Assembly (NCBI RefSeq): GCF_040957575.1
Contig: NZ_CP162601.1
Coordinates: 1 to 64,000, forward strand
Length of the DNA stretch: 64,000 bases
Direction: 5' to 3'
Origin: Vibrio sp. HB236076
GTDB lineage: Bacteria > Pseudomonadota > Gammaproteobacteria > Enterobacterales > Vibrionaceae
In this document: positions 1-12,736 of the stretch, piece by piece
Layout of the letters: every line of letters begins with the position of its first letter
Numbering within the stretch: position 1 is the first letter of the stretch
Position numbers and translations under genes: made by a program
The notes under the pieces: generated by a model
The model's database searches: none
Told to the model about the DNA's origin: nothing
The model's input: the letters and a program-made list of their open reading frames with translations, nothing else

Positions 1-1404
1 GTGTCGTCTTCGCTTTGGTTGCAGTGCTTGCAACAACTACAAGAAGAGCTACCAGCTACAGAATTTAGTATGTGGGTACGTCCGTTACAAGCGGAGTTAA
101 ATGACAATACACTCACCTTGTTTGCACCCAACCGATTTGTTTTGGATTGGGTAAGAGATAAGTACTTACACAGCATCAATCGCATGCTGCAAGACCACTG
201 TGGTCATGACATCCCCAATTTGCGTTTTGAGGTAGGGAGTCGCCCGGTTGCCGCTCAGCCAAAGCCGCAAAGAACGCCCGCCGATGTCGCGGCAGAGTCT
301 TCAGCGCCAGCACAGTTGCAAGCGCGTAAACCGATCCACAAAACGTGGGAAAGCGATGTCCCCGTTGCCGCCGATCTCAATCACCGCTCCAATGTTAACC
401 CCAAACACAAATTCGTTAACTTTGTAGAAGGTAAATCAAACCAATTGGGGTTAGCGGCAGCAAGACAAGTTTCTGATAATCCTGGGGCGGCGTACAATCC
501 TTTATTCCTCTATGGGGGAACCGGCCTAGGTAAAACCCACTTGCTGCACGCCGTTGGCAACGCGATTGTCGACAATAAGCCCAATGCCAAAGTGGTCTAC
601 ATGCATTCAGAACGCTTCGTGCAAGACATGGTTAAAGCGCTACAAAATAATGCGATTGAAGAATTTAAACGCTACTACCGCAGTGTTGATGCTTTGCTGA
701 TCGATGATATTCAATTTTTCGCTAATAAAGAGCGTTCACAGGAAGAGTTCTTCCATACGTTTAATGCCTTGTTAGAAGGCAACCAGCAAATTATTCTTAC
801 CTCAGACCGTTACCCCAAAGAGATCAATGGCGTAGAAGACCGTTTGAAATCGCGTTTTGGTTGGGGGTTAACCGTGGCTATTGAGCCTCCTGAGTTGGAG
901 ACCCGGGTTGCCATCTTGATGAAAAAAGCGGAAGATCACCAAATTCACTTGGCCGATGAAGTGGCATTTTTTATTGCCAAGCGTTTGCGTTCGAACGTTC
1001 GTGAACTCGAAGGTGCACTCAACCGGGTGATCGCAAATGCGAACTTCACCGGTCGAGCGATCACCATTGACTTTGTCCGTGAAGCTCTCCGGGATCTGCT
1101 TGCTTTGCAAGAAAAACTCGTCACCATCGACAATATTCAAAAAACGGTGGCAGAGTACTATAAGATAAAAGTGGCGGACTTACTCTCTAAGCGTCGTTCT
1201 CGCTCAGTGGCCAGGCCAAGGCAGTTAGCGATGGCATTGGCGAAAGAGTTGACCAACCACAGCTTGCCAGAAATTGGCGATGCGTTTGGCGGCCGCGACC
1301 ACACCACGGTATTACACGCCTGTCGTAAAATCGAACAGCTGCGTGAAGAAAGCCACGATATTAAAGAAGATTACTCTAACCTTATCCGTACGCTCTCCTC
1401 CTAA
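1..1404 (+). CDS. dnaA: Chromosomal replication initiator DnaA
   Basis: AAA+ ATPase that binds DnaA boxes and melts oriC to start replication. The 467-residue product has the usual enterobacterial/vibrio length. An N-terminal DnaB-interaction domain (about 1-80) is followed by a variable linker, the Walker A motif GGTGLGKT at 172-179, a Walker B motif LLIDDIQF, and a C-terminal DNA-binding domain with the signature [12 protein letters not shown]. It starts with GTG at the first base of the window, so its promoter and any oriC lie outside. It is the first gene of the dnaA-dnaN-recF-gyrB cluster. Confidence 0.98.
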   Translation: MSSSLWLQCLQQLQEELPATEFSMWVRPLQAELNDNTLTLFAPNRFVLDWVRDKYLHSINRMLQDHCGHDIPNLRFEVGSRPVAAQPKPQRTPADVAAESSAPAQLQARKPIHKTWESDVPVAADLNHRSNVNPKHKFVNFVEGKSNQLGLAAARQVSDNPGAAYNPLFLYGGTGLGKTHLLHAVGNAIVDNKPNAKVVYMHSERFVQDMVKALQNNAIEEFKRYYRSVDALLIDDIQFFANKERSQEEFFHTFNALLEGNQQIILTSDRYPKEINGVEDRLKSRFGWGLTVAIEPPELETRVAILMKKAEDHQIHLADEVAFFIAKRLRSNVRELEGALNRVIANANFTGRAITIDFVREALRDLLALQEKLVTIDNIQKTVAEYYKIKVADLLSKRRSRSVARPRQLAMALAKELTNHSLPEIGDAFGGRDHTTVLHACRKIEQLREESHDIKEDYSNLIRTLSS

Positions 1405-1452
1405 GTGGCAAGAGATGATGCGCAATGAGCTAATGAGTGTGAGATAGATGTT

Positions 1453-2553
1453 ATGAACTTTTCGATTGAACGCAGCCAACTGCTAAAGCCATTACAACAA
1501 ATTTCTGGTGTTTTGGGCGGACGTCCTACTCTGCCGATTCTGGGCAATATATTGATCCATGTTGAAGGCAACCAGTTGTCTTTAACGGCGACTGATCTCG
1601 AGGTCGAACTGATTGGTCGTTTGCCGTTGAGCGGTGAGGTTGAACCTGGTCAAGTGACCGTGCCCTCGCGCAAGTTTCTCGATATTTGTCGCGGCTTGCC
1701 CGACGACGCGGTGATTAAATTCTCTCATCAGGACGATCGCGTTACGGTGCGTTCTGGTCGAAGTCGCTTTACTCTCTCGACACTGCCGGCGTCGGATTTC
1801 CCCAATATAGAAGATTGGCAAAGTGACATTGAGCTCGTACTGCCTCAATCTGAGTTGCGTCGCATTATTGAAAGAACGCAATTTTCAATGGCGAACCAAG
1901 ACGTGCGCTACTACCTTAACGGTATGCTGTTTGAAGTTGAAGATAATATTTTAAAATCGGTTGCGACCGATGGCCACCGCATGGCAGTCAGTCAGACTGA
2001 GATTGACGGCAACTTTGAGCGTCAACAAATTATTTTGCCAAGAAAAGGCGTGCTCGAGTTAATGAAGTTGCTCGATGCGCCCGATCAAACGGTGACTTTG
2101 CAAATTGGTCAATCGAATGTACGCGCTCAGGTCAATCACTTTGTCTTTACCTCAAAACTGGTTGATGGCCGTTTCCCTGATTATCGCCGAGTATTGCCTA
2201 AAAATACCAACAAAACTCTGCTAGCTGATGGTGAGAGTTTGCGTCAGTCATTGGCGCGTGCCGCGATTTTATCTAATGAAAAATTTCGCGGGGTACGAGT
2301 CAACCTGGCCGATAACCAAATGCGTGTTACGGCAAATAACCCAGAGCAAGAAGAAGCGGAAGAAGTCATCGACGTTGAATACCAAGGCGATCCGATTGAA
2401 ATTGGCTTCAACGTGAGCTACTTATTGGACATTCTCAACAGTTTGCGTTGCGAGCAAGTGCGTTTTTCAATGACAGACTCGAACGCGAGTACGTTGGTTG
2501 AAAACGTCGCTGACGAGCAATGTATGTACGTTGTCATGCCCATTCGTCTGTAA
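1453..2553 (+). CDS. dnaN: DNA polymerase III beta subunit (sliding clamp)
   Basis: Ring-forming processivity clamp of the replicase. The 366 residues match the three-domain clamp family exactly in length. The product opens MNFSIERSQLLKPL and ends with the conserved VVMPIRL tail that lies by the partner-binding cleft. It sits 48 bp after dnaA and 15 bp before recF, which suggests cotranscription within the replication operon. Nothing unusual is seen. Confidence 0.98.
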   Translation: MNFSIERSQLLKPLQQISGVLGGRPTLPILGNILIHVEGNQLSLTATDLEVELIGRLPLSGEVEPGQVTVPSRKFLDICRGLPDDAVIKFSHQDDRVTVRSGRSRFTLSTLPASDFPNIEDWQSDIELVLPQSELRRIIERTQFSMANQDVRYYLNGMLFEVEDNILKSVATDGHRMAVSQTEIDGNFERQQIILPRKGVLELMKLLDAPDQTVTLQIGQSNVRAQVNHFVFTSKLVDGRFPDYRRVLPKNTNKTLLADGESLRQSLARAAILSNEKFRGVRVNLADNQMRVTANNPEQEEAEEVIDVEYQGDPIEIGFNVSYLLDILNSLRCEQVRFSMTDSNASTLVENVADEQCMYVVMPIRL

Positions 2554-2568
2554 CCGTAAGCGTTATTA

Positions 2569-3867
2569 ATGGCGATAAAACGACTCCTCATTCAGCAATT
2601 TCGCAACATTAAAGCCTGTGATCTCAGCCCATCATCAGGCTTTAACTTTCTTATCGGCCCTAATGGCAGTGGCAAAACCAGTGTCCTAGAGGCCATATAT
2701 TTGCTCGGTCACGGACGCTCATTTAAAAGCAACTTAACCAGCCGTATCATTGCTCATCACAGTGATGAGCTGTTTATTCATGGCCGTTTATCGATGCAAA
2801 ACGATTGGTCTACGGTAGAACAATCCTCGGTAGAGACTGACTCATCGAGCAGCCCAGTGGCAGAGCGCGATGTGATGGCGGTTAACGAGCCAATGCCAAA
2901 GCACGCTATGTCTTCTGAAGCGTCAGAGGAAATGAGTGACGATGCAAGCTTGGTTGTCGGTGATGAGAGCAAAAATAATCGGGCGCTGTGGTCTGATTCG
3001 GCGTTGATGGCGACGCCTTCGTCAGTCGAAATGCCCATTGGCCTGAATAAAAAAAGAGATGGCAGTACCTTGATCAAAATCAGCGGTCAATCTGGGCAGA
3101 AAATGGCCCAGTTAGCGGAAGTGTTGCCGCTGCAACTCATTCATACCGAAGGCTTTGAGTTGGTGACTGAAGGGCCTAAGTTACGACGCGCTTTTATCGA
3201 TTGGGGGGTCTTTCACACCCAACCCCAATTTTTTGATACTTGGGGGCGTTTTAAGCGCCTCAACAAACAGCGCAACGCGTTGCTCAAAAATGCGCGTAGC
3301 TATCGCGAACTCAGTTACTGGGATCGCGAATTGGCGGAATTGGCCGAACAAATTAGTCAATGGCGAGCTAGGTATCTCGAGGCGTTTATTCCACAAGCGT
3401 TAACCTTGTGCGAAGGGTTCTTACCCGAATACGAAATGAGCTTTTCCTATTCTCGTGGTTGGGATAAAGACACCGACTACGCCGAGCTATTGGCGGATAA
3501 TTTCGAACGCGATCAAAATATGGGTTACACGGTGAGCGGTCCGAATAAAGCGGATTTACGCATCAAAGCCAACGGTACCCCAGCAGAAGATATTTTATCG
3601 CGTGGGCAATTAAAATTACTGGTCTGCGCCTTGCGCGTGGCCCAAGGACAACATTTAAGCAGTGTGACTGAAAAGCGCTGCATATATTTAATCGATGATT
3701 TTGCTTCTGAGCTCGACAGCACTCGACGCCAGCGTTTAGCCGAGTGTTTTAAACAGATGCAAACTCAAGTTTTTGTTAGCTCTATTACCCAAGCGCAAAT
3801 TTCTGACATGATCATGCCAAATAGCAAGATGTTTTATGTCGAACATGGCACAATAGAGCAAGGATAA
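2569..3867 (+). CDS. recF: DNA replication and repair protein RecF with extra insertion
   Basis: SMC-like ATPase that works with RecO and RecR to load RecA at gaps. Seen: Walker A GPNGSGKT (30-37), signature [14 protein letters not shown], and Walker [14 protein letters not shown] near the C-terminus. The product is 432 residues, while RecF is usually about 360. The excess is one block at roughly residues 81-155 (bases 2809-3033), rich in Ser, Glu, Asp and Met, between the strand ending HGRL and the conserved stretch beginning PIGL. The frame is open through it, and all core motifs are intact on both sides, so the gene is probably functional. Confidence 0.96.
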   Translation: MAIKRLLIQQFRNIKACDLSPSSGFNFLIGPNGSGKTSVLEAIYLLGHGRSFKSNLTSRIIAHHSDELFIHGRLSMQNDWSTVEQSSVETDSSSSPVAERDVMAVNEPMPKHAMSSEASEEMSDDASLVVGDESKNNRALWSDSALMATPSSVEMPIGLNKKRDGSTLIKISGQSGQKMAQLAEVLPLQLIHTEGFELVTEGPKLRRAFIDWGVFHTQPQFFDTWGRFKRLNKQRNALLKNARSYRELSYWDRELAELAEQISQWRARYLEAFIPQALTLCEGFLPEYEMSFSYSRGWDKDTDYAELLADNFERDQNMGYTVSGPNKADLRIKANGTPAEDILSRGQLKLLVCALRVAQGQHLSSVTEKRCIYLIDDFASELDSTRRQRLAECFKQMQTQVFVSSITQAQISDMIMPNSKMFYVEHGTIEQG

Positions 3868-3882
3868 ATAGTGAGAGAGTAA

Positions 3883-6303
<2,421 letters not shown>

Positions 6304-6320
6304 TCGTTGTTTACTCGGTG

Positions 6321-6349
6321 AAAAAACCACTCTTCGGAGTGGTTTTTTT
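6321..6349 (+). terminator. Rho-independent terminator after gyrB
   Basis: A GC-rich 6-bp stem CCACTC/GAGTGG with a UUCG tetraloop is flanked by A and T runs (aaaaaa before, tttttt after). It can terminate on either strand, but only gyrB reads into it. Confidence 0.93.
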
Positions 6350-6370
6350 ATGGAAAAAGATATTTTTCCT

Positions 6371-6398
6371 CTTGAAAGAGCAAAAAAAGTCCTCATAT
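6371..6398 (+). promoter_or_regulatory. Sigma-32-type heat-shock promoter of ibpA
   Basis: CTTGAAA at 6371-6377 matches the -35 element of RpoH promoters. After 13 bp it is followed by CCTCATAT at 6391-6398, one base from the consensus CCCCATNT. It precedes a small heat-shock gene, which fits. Confidence 0.85.
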
Positions 6399-6414
6399 AG
6401 TAATTGTAAGGCGC

Positions 6415-6551
6415 CGTAAGGGCCTTATTCGATTAAATTGAGTTTTTAACCCAAATCTGGAGCACGTCTTATTAGAGTGCCGCCAGTTTCCCTTATTTGC
6501 GCCAGTATGTGCCAATTAAGGCTATTGCTTAATGATGAGGATAGCACCATG
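6415..6551 (+). promoter_or_regulatory. ROSE-like RNA thermometer in ibpA leader
   Basis: The leader of about 130 nt ends in a hairpin that can mask the ribosome binding site. GCTAT (6521-6525) pairs with ATAGC (6541-6545). Inside it TGCT (6526-6529) faces the Shine-Dalgarno AGG (6538-6540), the UUGCU/AGGA arrangement typical of ROSE elements. Upstream inverted repeats (for example GGCGCC and GGGCC/GCC segments) could form the extra hairpins. Known ROSE elements control ibpA in gamma-proteobacteria; the pairing here is inferred by eye. Confidence 0.7.
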
Positions 6552-6968
6552 AGAACATTAGACTTTACTCCACTATACCGCAATGCAATCGGCTTTGACC
6601 GTTTAGTTCATTTGATGGAAAACCAAGCCTCGGCGAAGAGCCAAGGTTATCCACCGTATAATATTGAGCAGCAAGAAGAACACAAATATCGCATTACGAT
6701 GGCGGTCGCGGGCTTTGCTGAGCAAGATATCGACATTACCCAAAACGAAAACCTGTTAATCGTTCGGGGTGAGCGTCAAGCAGATGATAGTAAAAACTAT
6801 ATTTATCAAGGTATTGCTGAACGTGATTTTGAGCGTAAATTCCAATTGGCGGATTACGTGAAAGTCCTTAACGCTGTGATGGAAAATGGGTTGTTGCACA
6901 TTGATCTCGAAAGAGAAGTACCAGAAGCGATGCAACCGCGTAAAATCAGCATCCAACGCACTCAGTAA
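6549..6968 (+). CDS. ibpA: Small heat-shock protein IbpA (Hsp20)
   Basis: ATP-independent holdase that co-aggregates with misfolded proteins and hands them to DnaK/ClpB. The 139-residue product has a short N-terminal arm (MRTLDFTPLYRNAIGFDRL), an alpha-crystallin domain (about 35-125) with NGLL near its end, and the C-terminal IxI motif in KISIQ. The ATG at 6549 follows GAGG, and a longer in-frame start at 6477 would run through the thermometer leader, so it was rejected. Monocistronic, with its own promoter and terminator. Confidence 0.96.
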   Translation: MRTLDFTPLYRNAIGFDRLVHLMENQASAKSQGYPPYNIEQQEEHKYRITMAVAGFAEQDIDITQNENLLIVRGERQADDSKNYIYQGIAERDFERKFQLADYVKVLNAVMENGLLHIDLEREVPEAMQPRKISIQRTQ

Positions 6969-7053
6969 TAGCTGTTGCCTGACCTGTGAATCAAGGCTGC
7001 AGGTGACGAGGAAGAGAAGCCGCAATTGAGCTGCTGCTCTGACCGAAAAGACG

Positions 7054-7088
7054 AAACCCCGGATTTGCGCTGCAAAGCCGGGGTTTTT
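7054..7088 (+). terminator. Terminator after ibpA
   Basis: Stem AAACCCCGG (7054-7062) pairs with CCGGGGTTT (7078-7086), followed by a T run. Confidence 0.9.
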
Positions 7089-7136
7089 CATCGATGGGGG
7101 GCACGAACTCGCGGTATCCTATAATTCGTCACCTGT

Positions 7137-7283
7137 TATACCAATCTGATTAAGTCGGTGGTCAATGATGACGCAGAATCAAGCTTGAGAACAAGGCAAC
7201 CTATTTGCTTATAAATACAAGACAGTGAGTCGTTGTTCTACAAGCTATTTTCTTAACGATGTTATCGAGTTTTTTAACCCGCT
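7137..7283 (+). repeat. MITE-like dispersed repeat, copy A (truncated)
   Basis: About 147 bp starting TATACCAATCTGATTAAG, homologous over its whole length to the reverse complement of 39373-39547. Shared blocks include AAGCTTGAGAACAAGGCA and GTTATCGAGTTTTTTAACC. The far end with the second terminal inverted repeat is missing here; similarity stops at the stop codon of avtA. No coding capacity. Confidence 0.8.
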
Positions 7284-8535
7284 ATTGAGTTTGCTGGTAA
7301 GCTTTAGCTACCTCTTCTGCAATAATCTCAATACCTTGCTGCATTTTTTTATCGTCTTGAACATAGTTCATTCGCAGGCATTGATGAGCGTGTGACCAAT
7401 CTTCTTCCTGACCGATGAAGAAATACTCCCCAGGTACAATGAGCACTCCACGTGCCTTGAGCCTTTGGTAAAGCGCCATGGTCGTAATCGGTAATTCATC
7501 AAACCATAACCACAAGAAAATCGCCCCTTCAGGCTTGTGGATTTTAAATCTTTCATCACGGATAGCGCTTTGCAGTAACTCCACCGCGCGCTGCGCTTTT
7601 TGTTGGTAGAAGGGTTTGACAACTTGGTTACTCAAACGCAGTAAATCGCCCTTTTCAATCATGTGATGAGCAAGGGCGGGACCAATACTGCCCGGGGCTA
7701 GGTTGACGATACCACTCATATTGGTTAAGGCTTGGGTGATGGTTTCATTGGCAATGATGATGCCGCAGCGCAAGCCGGGTAATCCGAGTTTTGACAGACT
7801 CATGCACAAAATGGTGTTGTCGTTCCAAAACGGTTTCACCTCTTCAAAGATGATATTGGGGAACGGCAATCCGTAGGCGTTATCAATAATCAACGGAATG
7901 TTGTTGTCGCGAGCCAACTGATCGAGTTTCATGATCTCGTCATCGGTGAGGACATTACCGGTCGGGTTGGTCGGTCGTGAAGCACAAATGGCGGCGATAG
8001 AATCGTCAATCTTCAGCTTGGAAAAGTCGACGTGATATTTAAATAGACGATTGCTGAGTTGTTCTATCCCTGGGCGATAAGAGTGAAAGATATTGTCATC
8101 GATACCCGCATCGCCATAACCAATGTATTCAGGGGCAATGGGCAGAAGAATCTTTTTGTGGCTACCATCACTTTGTTCACCAGCCAGTAAGTTAAACAGC
8201 TGAAAAAAACCGCTCTGACTGCCATTGGTTAAAGTGATGTTTTTTTCACTGATCGGCCAGTCGTATGTCTCACGCAACAATTGAGCAAGCGATTTTAACA
8301 AGCTGTCTTTGCCTTGTGGTCCATCATAATTGGCCATGGCTGAAATCAACTCACCACTCTCGAGCATGTCGCGACTGGCTTGTTGAAAATAGTCTAGCAT
8401 GGGGTCTATAGCAGCGGGGTTACCACCGCCGAGCATGATGGCACCTGGGGTCCTTAGGCCATCGTTTAAGTCATCCATTAACTGAGTGATCCCGGAATAC
8501 CGATTGAATTTTTCACCGAATTTTGAAAACTGCAT
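7282..8535 (-). CDS. avtA: Valine-pyruvate aminotransferase AvtA
   Basis: PLP-dependent class I/II aminotransferase that makes valine (and alanine) from alpha-ketoisovalerate with alanine as donor. The 417-residue product starts MQFSKFGEKFNRYSGI, as in other AvtA proteins. The PLP-lysine motif SLSKLGLPGLRCG and the upstream RPTNPTGNVL loop are both seen. An 18-codon upstream extension is open but lies before the conserved start. The 3' end abuts the dispersed repeat at 7137-7283. The position between ibpA and glyS is the usual vibrio order. Confidence 0.93.
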   Translation of the reverse strand: MQFSKFGEKFNRYSGITQLMDDLNDGLRTPGAIMLGGGNPAAIDPMLDYFQQASRDMLESGELISAMANYDGPQGKDSLLKSLAQLLRETYDWPISEKNITLTNGSQSGFFQLFNLLAGEQSDGSHKKILLPIAPEYIGYGDAGIDDNIFHSYRPGIEQLSNRLFKYHVDFSKLKIDDSIAAICASRPTNPTGNVLTDDEIMKLDQLARDNNIPLIIDNAYGLPFPNIIFEEVKPFWNDNTILCMSLSKLGLPGLRCGIIIANETITQALTNMSGIVNLAPGSIGPALAHHMIEKGDLLRLSNQVVKPFYQQKAQRAVELLQSAIRDERFKIHKPEGAIFLWLWFDELPITTMALYQRLKARGVLIVPGEYFFIGQEEDWSHAHQCLRMNYVQDDKKMQQGIEIIAEEVAKAYQQTQ

Positions 8536-8688
8536 GGGATTATACCTAGTTTGACTGTTGGAGTGGACGGGTGACGAAGTCACGATCAACTGTGTTGCGG
8601 TGTGGTATATAAGGTAAGACCAATTTCACGACATAGTTGGTGACCTGAGTTGGATAAAAACTCGATAACGGCGAGCCTATCGCCAATA

Positions 8689-8711
8689 AAGCCCAGCGAT
8701 AGGCTGGGCTT
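8689..8711 (-). terminator. Terminator-like hairpin after glyS
   Basis: AAGCCCAGC (8689-8697) and GCTGGGCTT (8703-8711) form a 9-bp stem with a 5-nt loop just downstream of the glyS stop. The T run on the minus strand is short (TTTATT). Confidence 0.7.
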
Positions 8712-8726
8712 AAACCACGATTTCGA

Positions 8727-10793
8727 TTACTTTTGCAGTAATGAAATGTCTGCGATTTCTAAGAATAGATTGCGCAGTTTGTTGAGTAGAGTGAGGCGAT
8801 TTTGCTTCAATGCCGCGTCATCCGCCATCACCATCACATTGTCAAAGAAAGCATCGACAGGCTCTTTGAGCTCGGCAAGTTGCGACAGTGCCGCTTGGTA
8901 ATTACCGGTAGCAAAGGCGGGTTCAAGTGCTTCGCTTAGTACTTCAACGTGCTGTGCTAAGGCCTTCTCTGCGTCTTCTTGTAACAGAGCAAGATCGATT
9001 TCAGCGGCCAATTCACCGTCGAATTTGGCTAAAATATTGCCGACACGTTTATTGGCAGCGGCCAGTGATTCAGCGGCTTCGAGCTCACGGAAGTGAGAGA
9101 CGGCTTTTACGCGTTGATCAAAATCAGCGGGCTTGGTCGGACGACGTGCTAATACCGCTTGAATGACATCAATGCTAAAGCCTTCGTCTTGATACCAAGC
9201 GCGGAAGCGGCCGAGCATAAATTCAATCACGTCGTGTTCTACGTTTTCGTTAGTGAGACGATCGTCAAATAGGCTGGCGGCTTTGGCGACTAAATCACTC
9301 AGATCTAAGGCATAACCGTATTCAACAATAATGCGCAGGACACCGAGTGAAGCACGGCGAAGGGCAAAGGGATCCGAGCCTTTAGGCGCTTGACCAATAC
9401 CAAATATACCGACGATGGTATCGAGTTTGTCCGCCATCGACAGCACTGTTGATACGCCATGACTTGGCAATTCATCACCAGCAAAACGCGGCATGTACTG
9501 CTCATTGAGTGCTACGGCCACGGCTTCGTCTTCCCCATCATGGCGAGCATAATGCATACCCATGACGCCTTGAGTATCGGTAAACTCGAACACCATCGAG
9601 GTCATCAAGTCACACTTGGCCAGTTGACCAGCGCGGCGAGATTGCTCAACGTTGACATCGATTTGCTCAGCGATGTAGGTTGCCAGTTCAGTAATGCGGT
9701 CGGTTTTATCTTTAATGGTACCGAGTTGTTTTTGGAATACGGCTTGATCAAGCTCTGAGAGACGGTCAATCAATGGGCGTTTTCGGTCGGTATTAAAGAA
9801 AAACTCGGCATCGGCAAGACGTGGGCGCACCACTTTTTCATTGCCTTCAATGACGTGACGAGGTTCTTTTGACTCAATGTTCGAGACAAAGATAAAGTTA
9901 GGAAGCAGCTTCTTGTTGTCGTCGTAGACAGGGAAGTACTTCTGATCGCCTTTCATAGTATACACCAAGGCTTCAGCAGGTACTTTGAGAAACGCTTCTT
10001 CGAATTTTGCCGTGAGGACCACGGGCCATTCAACCAAAGACGTCACTTCTTCAACGAGGTCATCGTCAAGGTCTGCAGTGCCGCCAACCGCTTGAGCCGC
10101 TTTTTGTGAGTCAGCAATAATGATGGCTTTTCGCGCTTCGTAATCCGCCATCACTTTTCCGCGCTCTTCTAAGATCGCTGGATATTGTTCAGCCGACGCA
10201 ATTTCAAAGCTCGATTCGCCCATAAAGCGGTGACCGCGAATGATACGAGCGCTGTCGACGCCTAAAATGGTGCCAGGAATGAGCTCATCGCCAAGTAAAA
10301 CGGTTAGGGTTTTCACTGGACGGATAAATTGCGTGTCTTTGTCGCCCCAGCGCATTGGCTTGGCAATAGGGAGGTTGCTCAGCGCGTTTGCGGCTAAATC
10401 AACTAAGATCTCACGCGCGCTTTGGCCTTTGACTTCTTGTTTGAAAAGCAGCCATTCACCTTTGTCGGTAACAAGGCGTTCTGCTTGTTCAACCGTGATG
10501 CCATTACCGCGAGCCCAACCTTGTGCCGCTTTAGTCGGTTCGCCACTGTCATCAAACGCAACGGCAATTGCCGGGCCGCGTTTTTCGACGACTTTATCCG
10601 CTTGTGCTTCGGCTAAGTTGTGCACGCGCAAGGCGAGACGGCGAGGCGCGGCGTACCATTTGATGTCGTCAAATTCGAGTGCGGCTTTTTCGAGTTCAGC
10701 GCGAAAGTTATCGGCGAATGCTTGTGCGAGAGTGCGCAGTTGAGTGGGTGGCAGTTCTTCTGTTCCCAACTCGATTAGAAATTCTTTTGCCAT
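8727..10793 (-). CDS. glyS: Glycine-tRNA ligase beta subunit
   Basis: Beta chain of the tetrameric bacterial glycyl-tRNA synthetase; it binds and positions tRNA-Gly. The 688-residue product opens [16 protein letters not shown], the family signature, and contains [13 protein letters not shown] and the HD-like region [18 protein letters not shown]. The C-terminus carries the DALR-type anticodon-binding domain ([18 protein letters not shown] segment). One base separates it from glyQ upstream, so the two are cotranscribed and probably translationally coupled. Confidence 0.98.
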   Translation of the reverse strand: MAKEFLIELGTEELPPTQLRTLAQAFADNFRAELEKAALEFDDIKWYAAPRRLALRVHNLAEAQADKVVEKRGPAIAVAFDDSGEPTKAAQGWARGNGITVEQAERLVTDKGEWLLFKQEVKGQSAREILVDLAANALSNLPIAKPMRWGDKDTQFIRPVKTLTVLLGDELIPGTILGVDSARIIRGHRFMGESSFEIASAEQYPAILEERGKVMADYEARKAIIIADSQKAAQAVGGTADLDDDLVEEVTSLVEWPVVLTAKFEEAFLKVPAEALVYTMKGDQKYFPVYDDNKKLLPNFIFVSNIESKEPRHVIEGNEKVVRPRLADAEFFFNTDRKRPLIDRLSELDQAVFQKQLGTIKDKTDRITELATYIAEQIDVNVEQSRRAGQLAKCDLMTSMVFEFTDTQGVMGMHYARHDGEDEAVAVALNEQYMPRFAGDELPSHGVSTVLSMADKLDTIVGIFGIGQAPKGSDPFALRRASLGVLRIIVEYGYALDLSDLVAKAASLFDDRLTNENVEHDVIEFMLGRFRAWYQDEGFSIDVIQAVLARRPTKPADFDQRVKAVSHFRELEAAESLAAANKRVGNILAKFDGELAAEIDLALLQEDAEKALAQHVEVLSEALEPAFATGNYQAALSQLAELKEPVDAFFDNVMVMADDAALKQNRLTLLNKLRNLFLEIADISLLQK

Positions 10794-10794
10794 C

Positions 10795-11712
10795 TTACTT
10801 CTCCTCGTCCTTCTTGAGCATTGGGAAACCGAGCGCCTCGCGAGAAGCGTAGTAAGCTTCGGCGACCGACTTGGTCAAATTGCGGATACGCAAAATATAA
10901 CGTTGACGTTCTGTCACCGAAATGGCTTTGCGTGCATCAAGAAGGTTAAAAGCGTGTCCTGCTTTGAGAATGCGTTCATACGCAGGCAAAGGCAGAGGAG
11001 AGTCGAGCGACAGTAAGTGCTGACATTCTTTTTCACATTGGTCAAAGAAGGTAAAGAGGAAGTCGACATCGGCGTGTTCAAAGTTGTAAGTCGATTGTTC
11101 AACTTCGTTTTGGTGGAAAATGTCACCGTAAGTCACTTTGCCCAAAGGACCGTCGGTCCAGACCAAGTCATAAACAGAATCAACACCTTGAATGTACATA
11201 GCGAGGCGTTCGATACCGTAAGTAATTTCACCGGTTACGGGTTTGCACTCTAGGCCACCGACTTGCTGGAAATAAGTGAACTGAGTCACTTCCATACCGT
11301 TGAGCCAGACTTCCCAGCCAAGGCCCCAAGCCCCTAAGGTTGGGTTTTCCCAGTTGTCTTCAACAAAACGGATATCGTGAACGCCTGGGTCGATGCCTAA
11401 TACTTCTAAAGAGCCAAGGTAAAGCTCCTGAATGTTGTCCGGTGAAGGTTTGATGATCACCTGGAATTGATAGTAGTGCTGAAGGCGGTTCGGGTTTTCA
11501 CCGTAACGGCCATCGGTAGGGCGACGAGAAGGTTGTACGTAAGCGGTGGCAATTGGCTCTGGGCCAATGGCTCGCAAGCACGTCATTGGATGCGAGGTAC
11601 CGGCACCCACTTCCATATCTAGAGGTTGAACAATGGTACAGCCTTGTTGGGCCCAATAATCCTGCAGCGCGAGGATCATACCCTGAAAGGTTTTGATATC
11701 GTATTTTTGCAT
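10795..11712 (-). CDS. glyQ: Glycine-tRNA ligase alpha subunit
   Basis: Catalytic alpha chain of the alpha2-beta2 glycyl-tRNA synthetase. The 305 residues agree with the family. Seen: [20 protein letters not shown] at the N-terminus, [36 protein letters not shown], and the [16 protein letters not shown] tail. The start [11 protein letters not shown] at 11712 is conserved. First gene of the glyQS operon. Confidence 0.98.
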   Translation of the reverse strand: MQKYDIKTFQGMILALQDYWAQQGCTIVQPLDMEVGAGTSHPMTCLRAIGPEPIATAYVQPSRRPTDGRYGENPNRLQHYYQFQVIIKPSPDNIQELYLGSLEVLGIDPGVHDIRFVEDNWENPTLGAWGLGWEVWLNGMEVTQFTYFQQVGGLECKPVTGEITYGIERLAMYIQGVDSVYDLVWTDGPLGKVTYGDIFHQNEVEQSTYNFEHADVDFLFTFFDQCEKECQHLLSLDSPLPLPAYERILKAGHAFNLLDARKAISVTERQRYILRIRNLTKSVAEAYYASREALGFPMLKKDEEK

Positions 11713-12021
11713 AGTCAGGTTCGCGCGATTCTTTTTGTATGAATGAAAATAATAACACCCCAGTATACCGAGATATTGTTAAAGCGAGTAGTGGTAAGGC
11801 GATTAATTGTTGCACTTATTAGTGAATTTATCGCCAGCAGTGCGATTCACAGGTCAGGCGTGATCAAAAAAGGGGAGAGAGATTAGCGCCATGGATAAAG
11901 CCTTAGGAAGATTCAATCGCGTTTCACAGACTAATTTACCTAGCTGTGATGCAGCTTCGGGTTTCACGTTAGTGAGCGTGGTAATTTTTTGAGCGAATAC
12001 CGTTATGTGATGAGGTGAGTT
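11713..12021. other. Intergenic region between glyQ and a small membrane gene
   Basis: About 309 bp between divergent genes. It must hold both promoters. An AT-rich stretch on the minus strand near 11735-11755 could be the glyQ promoter, but no clear -35/-10 pair was found. No gene or repeat seen. Confidence 0.5.
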
Positions 12022-12255
12022 ATGTTGGCGAGATACACGGCAATGACCGCAAAGAGTCAGAGTTATTTGTACACGTTTGGTCTTGGACTAACGTTGCTGG
12101 GAATGGCGTTGACCGACATGTGGCTGCCAATGGTTGCCGGGGCTATTATCATGACGGGCCTCATGGTAGAGGCGTGGATTCGAGTCGCTTATATCGAGCC
12201 GATGCAGGAGCGTCTCAATGCGTTAGCTCAGAAAGTGGATAAGTTGGGAAGCTAG
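12022..12255 (+). CDS. Small membrane protein, unknown function
   Basis: A 77-residue protein with two predicted membrane segments (about 16-33 and 35-52), followed by a short amphipathic tail ending LNALAQKVDKLGS. The ATG follows a good ribosome site (GAGGTGAG). No family recognised. It faces tusA convergently, with a hairpin between them. Its composition fits a real gene rather than an overlap artefact. Confidence 0.75.
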   Translation: MLARYTAMTAKSQSYLYTFGLGLTLLGMALTDMWLPMVAGAIIMTGLMVEAWIRVAYIEPMQERLNALAQKVDKLGS

Positions 12256-12284
12256 TTTTCCTCAGTTCGGCGTCTTCTTTTTCA

Positions 12285-12316
12285 TGACCTTGGCTTTTTT
12301 ATTGAAACCAAGGTCA
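12285..12316. terminator. Possible bidirectional terminator
   Basis: TGACCTTGG (12285-12293) is repeated inverted as CCAAGGTCA (12308-12316), a 9-bp stem with a 14-nt loop, between convergent genes. The loop is T-rich and the flanks lack long T runs, so this is moderate evidence. Confidence 0.5.
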
Positions 12317-12362
12317 TTTCAGGCGTGGGAAACCGTAAATAAATCGGTATTGGTGATTGAAT

Positions 12363-12608
12363 TTACAAGCCTTTTTTTATCACAAAGACATAAGGAAGCT
12401 GATCGGTTTGCGACTCGAGTAACTGGTGATCCATAAAGCGACAAAAGCTAGGGATATCACGTGCGGTTGAGGGATCATCGGCACTCATCCACAAAATTTC
12501 TCCATCTTGCATGTTACGGATGGTTTTTCTGACCATCATTACCGGCTCTGGGCAGCGCAGCCCTTCTGCAGACAGCGTTTTATCCGCATTTTCTTGAGTA
12601 AAATTCAT
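12363..12608 (-). CDS. tusA: Sulfur carrier protein TusA
   Basis: Accepts persulfide sulfur from IscS and passes it to TusBCD for 2-thiolation of tRNA wobble uridine. The 81-residue product has the [13 protein letters not shown] motif with the sulfur-carrying cysteine at residue 19, as in the E. coli protein. The ATG at 12608 gives the family length; a 19-codon upstream extension has no support. Stands alone on the minus strand. Confidence 0.95.
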   Translation of the reverse strand: MNFTQENADKTLSAEGLRCPEPVMMVRKTIRNMQDGEILWMSADDPSTARDIPSFCRFMDHQLLESQTDQLPYVFVIKKGL

Positions 12609-12736
12609 CGTCAACCAAGGATTAAAACAAAAAAGGAATGATACGTCGGTAGAAAAATTATGCAATATCGCTTGGCAAAAAGGTGGAATTGTTCTAGGTT
12701 TGTTGGCAAAGGATTAACCAATCGATGAGGTAAAGG

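Noticed and set aside
8650..8680. Short match (AAAACTCGATAACG) to the dispersed repeat
   Set aside because: Only about 14 bases match and no terminal repeats are near; probably chance or a decayed fragment.
10240..10743. Open frame of 167 codons opposite glyS
   Set aside because: It lies entirely within glyS on the other strand and has no ribosome site or recognisable product; glyS is full length and conserved.
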